NCBI RefSeq assembly: GCF_020164475.1
Contig: NZ_JAIQWX010000007.1
Coordinates: forward strand, 17,046-81,045
DNA: 64,000 bases
Origin: Pseudomonas sp. REP124
GTDB lineage: Bacteria; Pseudomonadota; Gammaproteobacteria; Pseudomonadales; Pseudomonadaceae
Reading direction: 5' to 3'
Of the stretch, positions 36,107-44,666 are shown one piece after another. Numbering within the stretch: the first letter of the stretch is position 1; every line of letters begins with the position of its first letter. Position numbers and translations under genes: made by a program. The notes below the pieces were generated by a model. That model made no database searches. It saw only the letters and a program-made list of their open reading frames with translations, and had not been told where the DNA came from.

Positions 36107-38664
36107 CAGACACGCTCCTTGACGGGGATGAGGTTGAGTTCGGCGGCCATGATCGGACGCCGCTGGCCGCGTTCCTGGACGAAGTGGATGTCCGGGTCCG
36201 GGCGTTTGTCGTTGACGAAGGTGCGGAAGCGCTTGAGTTTTTCCGGATCCTTGAGGGCATTGGCCCACTCGCATTCATAACGATTGACCACCAACTGCAT
36301 CTGCGACTCCAGTTCCTCGCCCAGGCCCAGGCTGTCGTGGATGATCACGTCTTTGAGGAAGTCCAGGCCGCCTTCCAGGCTTTCGCGCCATACCGAGGTG
36401 CGCTGCAGTTTGTCGGCGGTGCGGATGTAGAACATCAGGAAGCGGTCGATGTAGCGGATCAGCGTCGCATCATCCAGGTCGGTGGCGAACAGCTCGGCGT
36501 GACGCGGGCGCATGCCGCCGTTGCCGGCGATGTACAGGTTCCAGCCCTTCTCGGTGGCGATCACCCCCACGTCCTTGCTCTGTGCTTCGGCGCATTCACG
36601 GGTGCAGCCGGACACCGCGAACTTGAGCTTGTGCGGCGAACGCAGGCCCTTGTAGCGATCCTCGAGGGTCAGGGCCATCTGCACGCTGTCCTGCACGCCG
36701 TAGCGGCACCAGGTGCTGCCGACGCAGGATTTCACTGTGCGGGTCGACTTGCCGTAGGCGTGGCCGGTCTCGAAACCGGCATCGATCAACTCGCCCCAGA
36801 TGTCCGGCAACTGATGCAACTGCGCGCCGAACAGGTCGATGCGCTGGCCGCCGGTGATCTTGGTGTAGAGGTCGTATTTCTTCGCCACGACGCCGATGGC
36901 GATCAGCTTGTCCGCGGTGATCTCACCGCCGGGAATACGCGGCACCACAGAGTAAGTACCGTTCTTCTGCATGTTGGCCATGAAGGTGTCGTTGGTGTCC
37001 TGCAACGGCACCAGCGACGGGTCCATGATCGGCTGGTTCCAGCACGAGGCGAGAATGTTGCCCACGGCGGGTTTGCAGATGTCGCAACCGGTGTGGCCAC
37101 GACCGTGCTTGGCCAGCAGTTCGTCGAAGGAGATCACCCCTTCCACCCGCACCAGCGCGTACAGCTCCTGACGGGTGTAGGCGAAGTGCTCGCACAGGCT
37201 CTTGTCGACGCTGACGCCTCGGGCAATCAGTTCGTGCTCGAAGACTTGCTTGAGCAGCCCGGCACAACCACCGCAACCGGTGCAGGCCTTGGTCTGCGAT
37301 TTGAGTTCGCCCAGGTCGCTGCAGCCGCCGTCGATAGCCGAGCAGATCGCGCCCTTGGTCACGTTGTGGCACGAGCAGACGGTGGCCGATTCGGGCAAGG
37401 CGCCAGGACCGAGGGTTGGCGCGCCTTCGGAAGACGGCAGGATCAGGCCCGCCGGTTCCGCCGGCAGGGCAATCGCGTTCTGCATGTATTGCAGCAGCGT
37501 GTCGTAGTAGCTGTTGTCGCCGATCAGCACCGCGCCCAGCACGTGCTTGCCGCTGGCGTCCACCACCAGGCGGCGGTAGCTGGCCGAGGTTTCGTCGATG
37601 AACTGAAAACTGCGCGCGCCAGGTGTCGCGGCGTGGGCATCGCCGATGGAACCGACGTCGACGCCGAGCAGTTTGAGCTTGGTCGACATATCCGCGCCAC
37701 GGAACGGTTCGGCGGCGTCGTCGCACAGGCGCGCGGCGACGCTGCGCGCCATCTGGTAGCCGGGGGCGACCAGACCGAACACGCTGCCGTTCCACGATGC
37801 GCACTCGCCGATGGCGTAGATGTTGGGGTCGCCGGTCACGCAAGTGTCGTCGACCACCACCCCGCCGCGCGGGCCAATTTCCAGCGCACACTGGCGGGCC
37901 AATGCGTCCTGGGCGCGGATACCGGCGGAGAACACCACCAGGTCGGTTTCGAGGAATTCATCGTTGGCGAAATTCATCCGGTAGCGATACTGCTCCCCCG
38001 CGCTGATCGATTGCGTGGCGCGGGACAGGTGCACACCGACGCCGAGCCTTTCGATCTGCGCCTTGAGCGCCAGGCCACCGAGGTCATCCAGTTGCACTGG
38101 CATCAGGCGTGGGGCGAACTCCACCACATGGGCTTCCAGGCCAAGACTCTTCAGCGCGTTGGCCGCTTCCAGACCAAGCAGGCCGCCGCCCACCACCACA
38201 CCGCGCCGGGCATTGGCCGCCGCGGCACGGATGGCATCCAGATCTTCCAGCGTGCGATAGACCAGGCGCGACTCGCCTTCGGCGCCTTCGATCGGCGGCA
38301 CGAACGGATAGGAACCGGTGGCCAGCACCAGCTTGTCGTAAGCCACGCGACCTTGGGCAGTCACCACCTGACGCTGTTCGCGATCGATTTCCAGCACCGG
38401 CACACCCAGATGCAGGGTGACGCCCGGCGTCTCATACAGGGACGCCTCGCTCAGCGCCAACGACTCGGCATCGCGGCCGGTGAAGTATTCCGACAGGTGC
38501 ACACGGTCGTAGGCACGCATCGGCTCTTCGCTGAAAACGTGCAGATGGAAGCGCTCCAGCGCTCCGCGCTCGATCAGTTGCTCGACACAATGATGTCCGA
38601 CCATGCCATTGCCGATCACGACCAGCGTTTGCAACTTGTTCAACGTGGCTACATTGCAATTCAT
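36106..38664 (-). CDS. nirB: assimilatory nitrite reductase [NAD(P)H], large subunit
   Basis: 852 residues. An N-terminal FAD/NADH module (VVIGNGMVGHHCVEQL, then VVVGGGLLGLEAAN) is followed by a BFD-like [2Fe-2S] region (CSCHNVTKGAIC and CTGCGGC). The C-terminal sirohaem/[4Fe-4S] domain has ligands in CVGSTWC and SGCTREC. It reduces nitrite to ammonium in the cytoplasm. The frame opens at a TTG five codons earlier, but the ATG fits the family start. A sigma54 promoter and an antitermination leader lie upstream. Confidence 0.95.
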   Translation of the reverse strand: MNCNVATLNKLQTLVVIGNGMVGHHCVEQLIERGALERFHLHVFSEEPMRAYDRVHLSEYFTGRDAESLALSEASLYETPGVTLHLGVPVLEIDREQRQVVTAQGRVAYDKLVLATGSYPFVPPIEGAEGESRLVYRTLEDLDAIRAAAANARRGVVVGGGLLGLEAANALKSLGLEAHVVEFAPRLMPVQLDDLGGLALKAQIERLGVGVHLSRATQSISAGEQYRYRMNFANDEFLETDLVVFSAGIRAQDALARQCALEIGPRGGVVVDDTCVTGDPNIYAIGECASWNGSVFGLVAPGYQMARSVAARLCDDAAEPFRGADMSTKLKLLGVDVGSIGDAHAATPGARSFQFIDETSASYRRLVVDASGKHVLGAVLIGDNSYYDTLLQYMQNAIALPAEPAGLILPSSEGAPTLGPGALPESATVCSCHNVTKGAICSAIDGGCSDLGELKSQTKACTGCGGCAGLLKQVFEHELIARGVSVDKSLCEHFAYTRQELYALVRVEGVISFDELLAKHGRGHTGCDICKPAVGNILASCWNQPIMDPSLVPLQDTNDTFMANMQKNGTYSVVPRIPGGEITADKLIAIGVVAKKYDLYTKITGGQRIDLFGAQLHQLPDIWGELIDAGFETGHAYGKSTRTVKSCVGSTWCRYGVQDSVQMALTLEDRYKGLRSPHKLKFAVSGCTRECAEAQSKDVGVIATEKGWNLYIAGNGGMRPRHAELFATDLDDATLIRYIDRFLMFYIRTADKLQRTSVWRESLEGGLDFLKDVIIHDSLGLGEELESQMQLVVNRYECEWANALKDPEKLKRFRTFVNDKRPDPDIHFVQERGQRRPIMAAELNLIPVKERV

Positions 38665-38694
38665 AAACGACCCTGCCAATCACGGTTCAAAAAG

Positions 38695-38731
38695 CAAAAA
38701 AAAACGCCTGAAACCTTGCGGTTCCAGGCGT
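38695..38731 (-). terminator. leader terminator of nirBD (attenuator)
   Basis: On the minus strand ACGCCTGGAACC-GCAA-GGTTTCAGGCGT forms a 12-base-pair stem with one G-T pair, followed by eight more T after the stem. It lies 31 bases before the nirB ATG, so it stops the transcript before the genes unless prevented. Its left arm overlaps the second ANTAR hairpin. Confidence 0.9.
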
Positions 38732-38776
38732 CTTTGCCTGTTCTTATGCGGTGTCGAAACCAGACGGCCATGCCTG
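38725..38776 (-). promoter_or_regulatory. tandem ANTAR-type hairpins in the nirBD leader
   Basis: Reading the minus strand, hairpin P1 is CAGGC-ATGGCC-GTCTG (38776-38761) and hairpin P2 is CAGGC-AAAGAC-GCCTG (38740-38725), 20 bases apart. Both have 5-base-pair stems and hexaloops with A at position 1 and G at position 4. That is the recognition feature of ANTAR-domain antiterminators such as NasT. The 3' arm of P2 (GCCTG) is also part of the terminator stem, so P2 and the terminator exclude each other. NasT/NasS genes are not in this window. Confidence 0.85.
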
Positions 38777-38869
38777 ATCCACCGATATTGCCCACGACCT
38801 GTGCGGTTGATCGATCGTCGTTGACCGAGAGGGCTGCCCAACATTGTTCGAGGGGCTTGAGAGGGTTGT

Positions 38870-38885
38870 TGCAGGGTTTGTGCCA
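38870..38885 (-). promoter_or_regulatory. sigma54 promoter of nirBD
   Basis: Minus-strand TGGCAC-AAACC-CTGCA matches the -24/-12 consensus (TGGCAC-N5-TTGCA) with one change and correct GG-to-GC spacing. The predicted start is near 38859, giving a leader of about 195 bases that includes both hairpins and the terminator. NtrC is the expected activator. Confidence 0.82.
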
Positions 38886-39334
38886 GCCCGCGCAGAAATG
38901 CGTTGATCCGTGCAGGACAAGGTCAGGCCTGAAAGCTGGACTGCCGTTGAAACCCTTGATCCAGAGGTGTTTCAGCCGGAATCGTTGCAACATCCGGCGC
39001 CGACAAGGCAGCTCATGGAAGTCGGCGAAGAATGGCTTGAGCCGCTACCGACTGGTGCACCCTTTCCATCCCCGCGCTTTATAAAAGTGCATGGAAGGCC
39101 TGCTGCCCATGACCTTCAACTCTGAAACCGTGCTTTCAAGTCTGAAAGAAATGCTTTCCTTCGACAGTGTTCAGCATCTAACGAAAAAACATAACTAATT
39201 GATTTAATTAATTTTAATTACTAAAAGAACGCATCCTGAGCTTCTGGCATACCCATTGCTCCCTCCGTTATTCCCGGTCCTTCATCAGCCGATGGCCGCT
39301 GCAACAGGACCTGCCACAACCCGGAGACCCCACC
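38886..39334. other. region upstream of nirBD and of the exported ADC-like gene
   Basis: 449 bases without a supportable gene. GGTGCACC (39054-39061) and GTGCATGG (near 39088) resemble NtrC half-sites, about 170-200 bases upstream of the sigma54 promoter. An AT-rich tract at 39184-39230 (AATTGATTTAATTAATTTTA) may carry the promoter for the rightward gene. Confidence 0.4.
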
Positions 39335-40231
39335 ATGAACCTTCCTATCAACCTGTCGCGCAGAGATGTGCTGGTCACCGCCGGCGTTGGCCTGGCAGCC
39401 GCCGCGACGCCCCTTTTTGCACAATCGGGGAACGCACAGGCGAGCGCCACCGGCGGCCTGTTCCTGCCTGACTCGATTGCCGGCCACGCACTGACCCCGG
39501 AGAGTGTGCGCGAAAAAGCCTTTGCCATGCCGCTCCACGCTCCGGCCTATGCCCGACCCCCCAGTGCGTTTCTGGACCGCCCCTCGCTCACCATCAGTTA
39601 TCGGACCGACATGGAGCTGGCCCGAGCGCTGGTGCCCGAGCCGCTGGTGGTCAAGGACCCGATTGTCAGCCTCTCCTTTCTGTCCATGGTTGCCCCGGGG
39701 ATCGGCGACTACTACGAGTTTGCCCAGAGCATTTCCTGCTTTCTGGGTGACGAAGCGGTGAGCTTTCGCCCGTTGATGGTCGCGGAAAACGTCACCGCCA
39801 TCATGCTGGGTCGGGAAGTCTGGGGGCTGCCGAAAAAGTTCGGTCATCCTCGGGTCGGCCAGAACAACGAGTCTTATGTCGGCACCCTCGATTACGACGG
39901 CGCGCTGGTCGCCCGGGCGAGCATGGCCTACAAGTTCAAGGAAGTGGATCTGGCCGAGGCGACCAAGGCGATGAAGGTGCCCGGCGTGGTGCTCAAGATC
40001 ATCCCGGACGTCGACGGGAAGACACCGCGCATTGCCGAACTGGTCAGGTTCGAATACTCGACCATCGAGCTCAAGGAAGCCTGGACAGGCGCGGCGAGCC
40101 TGGACCTGTTCAATCATGAAGCGGTGCCGATCGCAGCGCTGCCGGTGCGCGAGATCGTTTCCGTGCGCCATACCCTGGGCAACTATCTGCTGGAACCGGG
40201 CAAGGTAGTTCACGACTACCTCAAGCGCTAA
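39335..40231 (+). CDS. exported acetoacetate-decarboxylase-family protein (Tat signal)
   Basis: 298 residues. The N-terminus has the twin-arginine pattern SRRDVLVTAGVGLAAAATP with a cleavage region near FAQS, so periplasmic export of a folded protein is predicted. The body is an ADC fold: the segment REVWGLPKKFGHP carries the tandem lysines where ADC has its Schiff-base Lys. Substrate is uncertain, since many ADC relatives act as aldolase-dehydratases or lactonase-like enzymes. Canonical ADC is cytoplasmic, so the signal is unusual. The gene lies before the levulinate-type locus. Confidence 0.75.
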   Translation: MNLPINLSRRDVLVTAGVGLAAAATPLFAQSGNAQASATGGLFLPDSIAGHALTPESVREKAFAMPLHAPAYARPPSAFLDRPSLTISYRTDMELARALVPEPLVVKDPIVSLSFLSMVAPGIGDYYEFAQSISCFLGDEAVSFRPLMVAENVTAIMLGREVWGLPKKFGHPRVGQNNESYVGTLDYDGALVARASMAYKFKEVDLAEATKAMKVPGVVLKIIPDVDGKTPRIAELVRFEYSTIELKEAWTGAASLDLFNHEAVPIAALPVREIVSVRHTLGNYLLEPGKVVHDYLKR

Positions 40232-40243
40232 GCCACCGCGCAA

Positions 40244-40276
40244 CCTGTAGCAGCTGGCGCAGCCTGCTGCTACAGG
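40244..40276. repeat. short REP-like hairpin of the GTAGCAGC class
   Basis: CCTGTAGCAGC and GCTGCTACAGG form an 11-base-pair stem around TGGCGCAGCCT. It is a compact relative of the long inverted repeat at 5972-6102. It sits between convergent genes and may also help terminate transcripts. Confidence 0.7.
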
Positions 40277-40295
40277 GATTGTGTCGGGTACCTGG

Positions 40296-41075
40296 TTACA
40301 GACCCGAACAGCTGTGTCCGCCGTCGACCGTGATCTCGGTTCCGGTCATGCCCCTTCCCGCCTGGGATGCCAGCAACAGCAGTGCCCCGTCCAGGTCCTC
40401 GCACTGGCAGAAAGCCCGCGAAGGAATCCGCGCGCGCAACCGCTCACCCGCTTCGCCGCTCAGGAACGCCTCATTGATTTCCGTCATCACGTAGCCGGGG
40501 GCAATGGCGTTGACCCGGATGCCGTACCGCGCCAGTTCCAGCGCCATGGAGCGGGTCAGATGGCTCAAGCCGGCCTTGGCGGCGCAGTAGGGGCCGACCC
40601 CGCCGCCGACCCGGCTGGCGAGGATGGAGGTGATATTGATCAGGCTGCCTTCCCTGCCCGCGGCAACCATGCGCCGCGCGGCTTCCTGGGCGACCATCCA
40701 GGCGCCTTTGAGATTGGTGTCGAGGATCGCCTGCCAATCGGCATCGGTGTACTCCAGGGCACGTTTGGTGTCGCTGATACCGGCGTTGTTCACCACCACA
40801 TCCAGCGTCTCCCAATCCGCCTCGATGGCATCCAGGCAACGGATGACCGACTCGCGGGAGGTCACGTCGAGTTCGTAGGCGCGTGCCTGATGACCTTCGA
40901 AGTTCAGGTCACGGACCAGCTCCTCGAGTCGATCGACCCGACGCGCCGCCACCGCCACCCGGGCTCCGGCCGCCGCCAGCGTTTTGGCAAAGTGTCGGCC
41001 AAGCCCGCTGGAAGCACCGGTTACCAGGACGACTCGCCCCCTGAGGTCGAACAGTTGCGAGGGATTGCGGTTCAT
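40296..41075 (-). CDS. lvaD: SDR oxidoreductase, LvaD-like
   Basis: 259 residues. Nucleotide motif TGASSGLG, then NNAG. The catalytic Ser is in NITSILASR and Tyr/Lys are in YCAAKAG. In the P. putida levulinate pathway the SDR LvaD reduces levulinyl-CoA to 4-hydroxyvaleryl-CoA. The symbol is assigned from order and family set, not from an alignment. Its ATG overlaps the stop of the acyl-CoA dehydrogenase gene by 4 bases. It is the last gene of the left wing. Confidence 0.72.
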   Translation of the reverse strand: MNRNPSQLFDLRGRVVLVTGASSGLGRHFAKTLAAAGARVAVAARRVDRLEELVRDLNFEGHQARAYELDVTSRESVIRCLDAIEADWETLDVVVNNAGISDTKRALEYTDADWQAILDTNLKGAWMVAQEAARRMVAAGREGSLINITSILASRVGGGVGPYCAAKAGLSHLTRSMALELARYGIRVNAIAPGYVMTEINEAFLSGEAGERLRARIPSRAFCQCEDLDGALLLLASQAGRGMTGTEITVDGGHSCSGL

Positions 41076-42250
41076 TCGGTGGCTCCTTCGTTGCCGCGTG
41101 CAAGAATTTTTTTCGCCAGGCTCATGCGGTGAACCTCGTTGGGGCCGTCATAGATGCGGAAACCACGGGCGTCGCGGAAGATCCGGTCGACGATGGCTTC
41201 ACTGGTCACGCCCTGCCCGCCCAGCACCTGGACGCAGCGATCGATCACCCGCCAGATGCCTTCGGAGCTGATGACCTTGGTCATGCTCGATTCGAAGTTG
41301 CCGCGCTCGCCCTGATCCAGTACCCACGCGCAGTGCCAGATGGCCAGGCGGGTGGTCAGCAGGTCCATTTCGTTGTCGGCCAGCATGAAGCCGACGCCTT
41401 GATGCTCACCCAGCCGCTTGCCGAACGATTCACGCCGACGGGCATAGGCGCAGGCCACATCGTGCGCCCGCCGCGCCTGCCCCAGCCAACGCATGCAATG
41501 GGTCAGGCGAGCCGGCGCCAGACGGACCTGGGCGTAGCGAAAGCCCTTGCCGATTTCCCCCAGCACATCGCAGGCCGGAATCCGCAGGTTCTCGAAGCGC
41601 AGCACCGCATGGCCTCCGGTGAAGCAGCTGTCCAGCGAATCCATCATGCGTTCGAGGATGAAACCCGGACGGTCGGTATCGGTCAGGAACATGGTCGCGC
41701 TGCCGTCCTCCATCCGCGCCATGATGATCGCCACACTTGCGCCTTCGGCACCGGTGATCAGCCACTTGCGGCCATTGATCACGTAGTCGTCACCGTCGCG
41801 CACCGCCGTCGTGGTCAGCATCGAAGGATCGGAACCGGCGCCCGGTCCCGGTTCCGTCATCGCGAAACAGGAACGGATATGACCCTGGACCATCGGCAAC
41901 AGCCAGCGTTGTTTCTGCGCTTCGCTGGCCACCACCTCCATCAGGTGAATGTTGCCTTCGTCCGGGGCGTGGATGTTCAACGCGGTGGGACCCAGCGGCG
42001 AGTACGCGGCTTCCTCGAAGAGGATCGCCTTGGCCACGTGAGACAGGCCCAGGCCACCCATGTCCCGGGAGGCATGGGGCGTCAGCAGTCCATGGGCGCG
42101 AGCCTTTTCGACCAAGGCCTGGCGCAGTTCTTCGGAGGGGCCGTGGGGCCCTTGGCGCGGGTCCTGCTCCATCGGGATGATTTCGTTGGCGATGAATTGT
42201 CTGACCTTGGCCTGCAAGGTCAGCAAGTCGTCGGAAAGGGCGAAGTTCAT
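41072..42250 (-). CDS. lvaC: acyl-CoA dehydrogenase-family enzyme, LvaC-like
   Basis: 392 residues, standard ACAD fold. FAD/substrate segments are CFAMTEPGPGAGSDPSML and NGRKWLITGA. The C-terminal region IYDGPNEVHRMSLAK carries the position of the catalytic base. In levulinate breakdown LvaC works on 4-phosphovaleryl-CoA made by LvaAB, leading to 3-hydroxyvaleryl-CoA. Human ACAD10 and ACAD11 combine the same domains. AAGGA precedes the ATG. A gap of 29 bases separates it from the histidine phosphatase. Confidence 0.78.
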   Translation of the reverse strand: MNFALSDDLLTLQAKVRQFIANEIIPMEQDPRQGPHGPSEELRQALVEKARAHGLLTPHASRDMGGLGLSHVAKAILFEEAAYSPLGPTALNIHAPDEGNIHLMEVVASEAQKQRWLLPMVQGHIRSCFAMTEPGPGAGSDPSMLTTTAVRDGDDYVINGRKWLITGAEGASVAIIMARMEDGSATMFLTDTDRPGFILERMMDSLDSCFTGGHAVLRFENLRIPACDVLGEIGKGFRYAQVRLAPARLTHCMRWLGQARRAHDVACAYARRRESFGKRLGEHQGVGFMLADNEMDLLTTRLAIWHCAWVLDQGERGNFESSMTKVISSEGIWRVIDRCVQVLGGQGVTSEAIVDRIFRDARGFRIYDGPNEVHRMSLAKKILARGNEGATE

Positions 42251-42279
42251 AGGGATTTTCCTTGGGTACAGAAGGTTCT

Positions 42280-42999
42280 TCAGGCTCTCAAGCCATCGGG
42301 CTTGATCGCGCTGAACAGATTCTCGAGGACGGTGTTTTGAATGGCGGACTTGTGCGGGTCGTAAGGGGTGTAATTGAGGGTCCGAATGATCGCGTCGGTG
42401 ACCTGACTGCCACGCATGTCGATGTCCACGATGTTGAGACAGGCAGTGTCCTGCTCAAAGGCGGCAATTTCGGTCAGGCCTGCACCGCTGGCCCACGCCA
42501 GCAGCACACGATTGACCGCGTCATGGCTGACGATCAGGGCGCTGTTCCATTCGGGTTCGGCAAGCAGGTCGAAGAACACCCGCAGCACCCGTCGCTCGAA
42601 CGCATCCCAGCGCTCGCCGCCCAGGAAGGTCGCATCGGGCAAGGCGGCAAACCGGTAAGCGCCGGTGACCGCGTCGAACAAGGTGTCGGCGGGCAACTCG
42701 CGCAAGCGTCCGGCACGGATTTCCCGCAATTGCGGCGTTGCGTCGAAGGCGACATCGCGCCCGGTCAGCAACAGCTTCAGGGTCTGCTGCGCCCTCGGAT
42801 AATCCGAGCACAGGACCCGGTCGAACGTGAGCGAATCGAGCACTTGCCCGAGTGCCTGCACCTGCTGTTCACCCGTGCGGGACAGCGGCACCAACCGTGG
42901 GTCCAGCGGACTGCCGTCGGCATTGAAGTAATCGACATGGCCATGGCGTACCAGGTAGCAACGGCGACGGCGGATCGGCTGCTCAGGCCTGCTGGTCAT
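42280..42999 (-). CDS. histidine-phosphatase-family protein embedded in the lva-like operon
   Basis: 239 residues. The catalytic RHG motif is at 18-20 (LVRHGHVDY). A second His/acid region is IVSHDAVNRVLLAW, with Glu in the middle part. This is the phosphoglycerate-mutase-like fold, probably a phosphatase. Its start overlaps the DUF6285 gene by 17 bases, so it is tightly integrated. The P. putida lva operon as I know it has no such gene. It may hydrolyse a phosphorylated acyl intermediate or a side product. Confidence 0.8.
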   Translation of the reverse strand: MTSRPEQPIRRRRCYLVRHGHVDYFNADGSPLDPRLVPLSRTGEQQVQALGQVLDSLTFDRVLCSDYPRAQQTLKLLLTGRDVAFDATPQLREIRAGRLRELPADTLFDAVTGAYRFAALPDATFLGGERWDAFERRVLRVFFDLLAEPEWNSALIVSHDAVNRVLLAWASGAGLTEIAAFEQDTACLNIVDIDMRGSQVTDAIIRTLNYTPYDPHKSAIQNTVLENLFSAIKPDGLRA

Positions 43000-43366
43000 C
43001 GGCCACCACCTTTGGATTGCTGACGGCGAGATTCGCCCGGGTGATCTCCATCAATGCAGCCAGCAAGGTCTCGTTGGCATCGCCGGTCCGATCGTAGAGG
43101 CCCTGGCGGATGAACTGGCTGAGCAGCGCCCGGGCATCCTGCGGTGTCAGTCCGGCGAGGCTGTGGATCCCCAGCACATCCGCCAGACGCTGTTCCTCCA
43201 CCCACTCGGCCGAGGGGCCCAGATCGATCTCCCGGCAGGTCATCGCCATGGCACTGGCGATCATCCGGCATTCGTAATGAAGGTGTTCCGGCAAGGCGGG
43301 CATCAGTTGCTTGAGCAGCACCTCACGGGCGGTCTGCATGAGCTCCGTTGCATTGGGCTGGATCAT
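42983..43366 (-). CDS. lvaB: DUF6285 protein, LvaB-like partner of the kinase
   Basis: 127 residues, helical, no signal. Segments such as ELMQTAREVLLKQLMPALP and MIASAMAMTCREIDLG are typical of the small proteins paired with APH-type kinases in acyl-CoA loci. In P. putida LvaB is needed with LvaA to phosphorylate 4-hydroxyvaleryl-CoA. The ATG overlaps the kinase stop by 4 bases. Confidence 0.75.
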   Translation of the reverse strand: MIQPNATELMQTAREVLLKQLMPALPEHLHYECRMIASAMAMTCREIDLGPSAEWVEEQRLADVLGIHSLAGLTPQDARALLSQFIRQGLYDRTGDANETLLAALMEITRANLAVSNPKVVADDQQA

Positions 43367-44421
43367 GTCCGTCCTCCACTGAGCGTCAGGATTTCATATT
43401 CGAGTTCCGGCACCATGCGGCCGGTGAGCGCCAGTTCCAATGAACGCTGTTGGCCCGACAAGTGACGCTGGGCCTGTTGCACCGCCACCACGGCCCAGCG
43501 GATGTGCGCCATGAGTTGCCAGAACTTCAGTTCCTCGCGGGTCGGGCTGTAACCGGAAACGGTCTGATAGCCATGCAGGAAATCGCTCAGCTCGCCCATG
43601 CCGCCCGCCTCACGATCCGGGCGGGCGAAGCGCCAACACTTGGCGCTGAACCAGCCAAGGTCCTCGCGCGGATCGCCCCAGCAGGCGAACTCCCAGTCCA
43701 GCACGCCCGCCAGGCGTCCTTGATCGACCATGTAGTTGCCGGTGCGGTAGTCCCGGTGAATCAGCCGGACAGGCATCGGCTCCGGGCGATGCAACTCGCA
43801 CCAGCGCAGGCCCCATTCGATGACCGGATGGCTGCTCGGCAACTCATTGAGGTACTGCCGGTACAGATTGATCGTGGCCTGAATCGGATCGCTCGCCGGT
43901 GCGGGCAGAAACCCCAGGCCCGGATGATCCGGGGTGATTTGATGCAGCAGCGCCAGACTGCGTCCCAGCTCTTCGCTGAGGGCGCTTCTGGCGCTGTCGA
44001 GATTTTTGTCCAGCGTCAGGCGATGGCCGCTGGCCGTGCCGCCAATGGCCTGCATGATGAAAAAGTCGCGGCCGATGACCGACGCGTCCTGGCACAGCCA
44101 CAGCGGCTGCGGCACTTTCACCCCGGCCTGGTGCACGGCACTCAATACCGCAAACTCCTGAGCGCGGCTCATGCTGACCGCAACCGACGATGGCGAGTCG
44201 GTGCGCAGCACCCATTGGCGCCTGACGCGTTCACCGCCCTCGGTCACTTGCGCCTGCAGCAGCCAGTTTTCCTGGATCGCGCCACCGGAAAGGCGCTGGC
44301 TTTTTTCGATTTGCACCGGCTCGCCATCGAGCCGGCTGGTCAGGAATGTCGCCAACGCCTGGTGCGCGTCGCCGACATCGACCCGTGGGTACGGGGTTCC
44401 TGAAAGATGGAGGGTCGTCAT
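43363..44421 (-). CDS. lvaA: APH-type phosphotransferase, LvaA-like acyl-CoA kinase
   Basis: 352 residues, aminoglycoside-phosphotransferase fold. The catalytic loop is LIHRDYRTGNYMV (Asp and Asn) and the metal motif is VLDWEFACWGDPREDLGW. Such kinases next to ACAD genes phosphorylate the 4-hydroxyl of acyl-CoA; LvaA of P. putida and the kinase domain of ACAD10/11 are examples. The open frame extends 17 codons, but the ATG is close to the family start. First gene of the left wing, behind a sigma54 promoter. Confidence 0.82.
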   Translation of the reverse strand: MTTLHLSGTPYPRVDVGDAHQALATFLTSRLDGEPVQIEKSQRLSGGAIQENWLLQAQVTEGGERVRRQWVLRTDSPSSVAVSMSRAQEFAVLSAVHQAGVKVPQPLWLCQDASVIGRDFFIMQAIGGTASGHRLTLDKNLDSARSALSEELGRSLALLHQITPDHPGLGFLPAPASDPIQATINLYRQYLNELPSSHPVIEWGLRWCELHRPEPMPVRLIHRDYRTGNYMVDQGRLAGVLDWEFACWGDPREDLGWFSAKCWRFARPDREAGGMGELSDFLHGYQTVSGYSPTREELKFWQLMAHIRWAVVAVQQAQRHLSGQQRSLELALTGRMVPELEYEILTLSGGRT

Positions 44422-44460
44422 GGTTGGTTCTTCTCGTAGGTGTGACCTGAACGAGGTGAG

Positions 44461-44476
44461 AGCAAGAGCCACGCCA
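44461..44476 (-). promoter_or_regulatory. sigma54 promoter of the left lva-like wing
   Basis: Minus-strand TGGCGT-GGCTC-TTGCT has correct -24/-12 spacing and two departures from TGGCAC-N5-TTGCT. Predicted start near 44450, 29 bases before the kinase ATG. The activator is encoded immediately behind it. Confidence 0.7.
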
Positions 44477-44583
44477 TGTGCGAATCGCGACCGAAGTTAA
44501 ATTTTTTTACCTTTTAAAACAGTGAATTACAGCAATACAAAGAGCCTCATCGGTCCTCTCCGACAGGCTGTCGATTGCAGATC

Positions 44584-44599
44584 TGAAATGTTTGTTTCA
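44584..44599. promoter_or_regulatory. candidate upstream activator site, left wing
   Basis: TGAAA-TGTTTG-TTTCA is a 5-6-5 palindrome about 110 bases upstream of the left sigma54 promoter. That is the usual distance for an enhancer-binding protein. It also lies upstream of the activator gene itself. Confidence 0.45.
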
Positions 44600-44666
44600 A
44601 CATGGAAAAGAACGAACACGGCCGACCCGCGCGGTGCATCCGGCCTGTCTTACGAGCGCAAACAGC

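Noticed and set aside
36184..39084. A 966-codon open frame on the plus strand
   Set aside because: It lies opposite nirB and its leader. The peptide is an antisense shadow of a GC-rich gene with no domain, and nirB is certain on the other strand.
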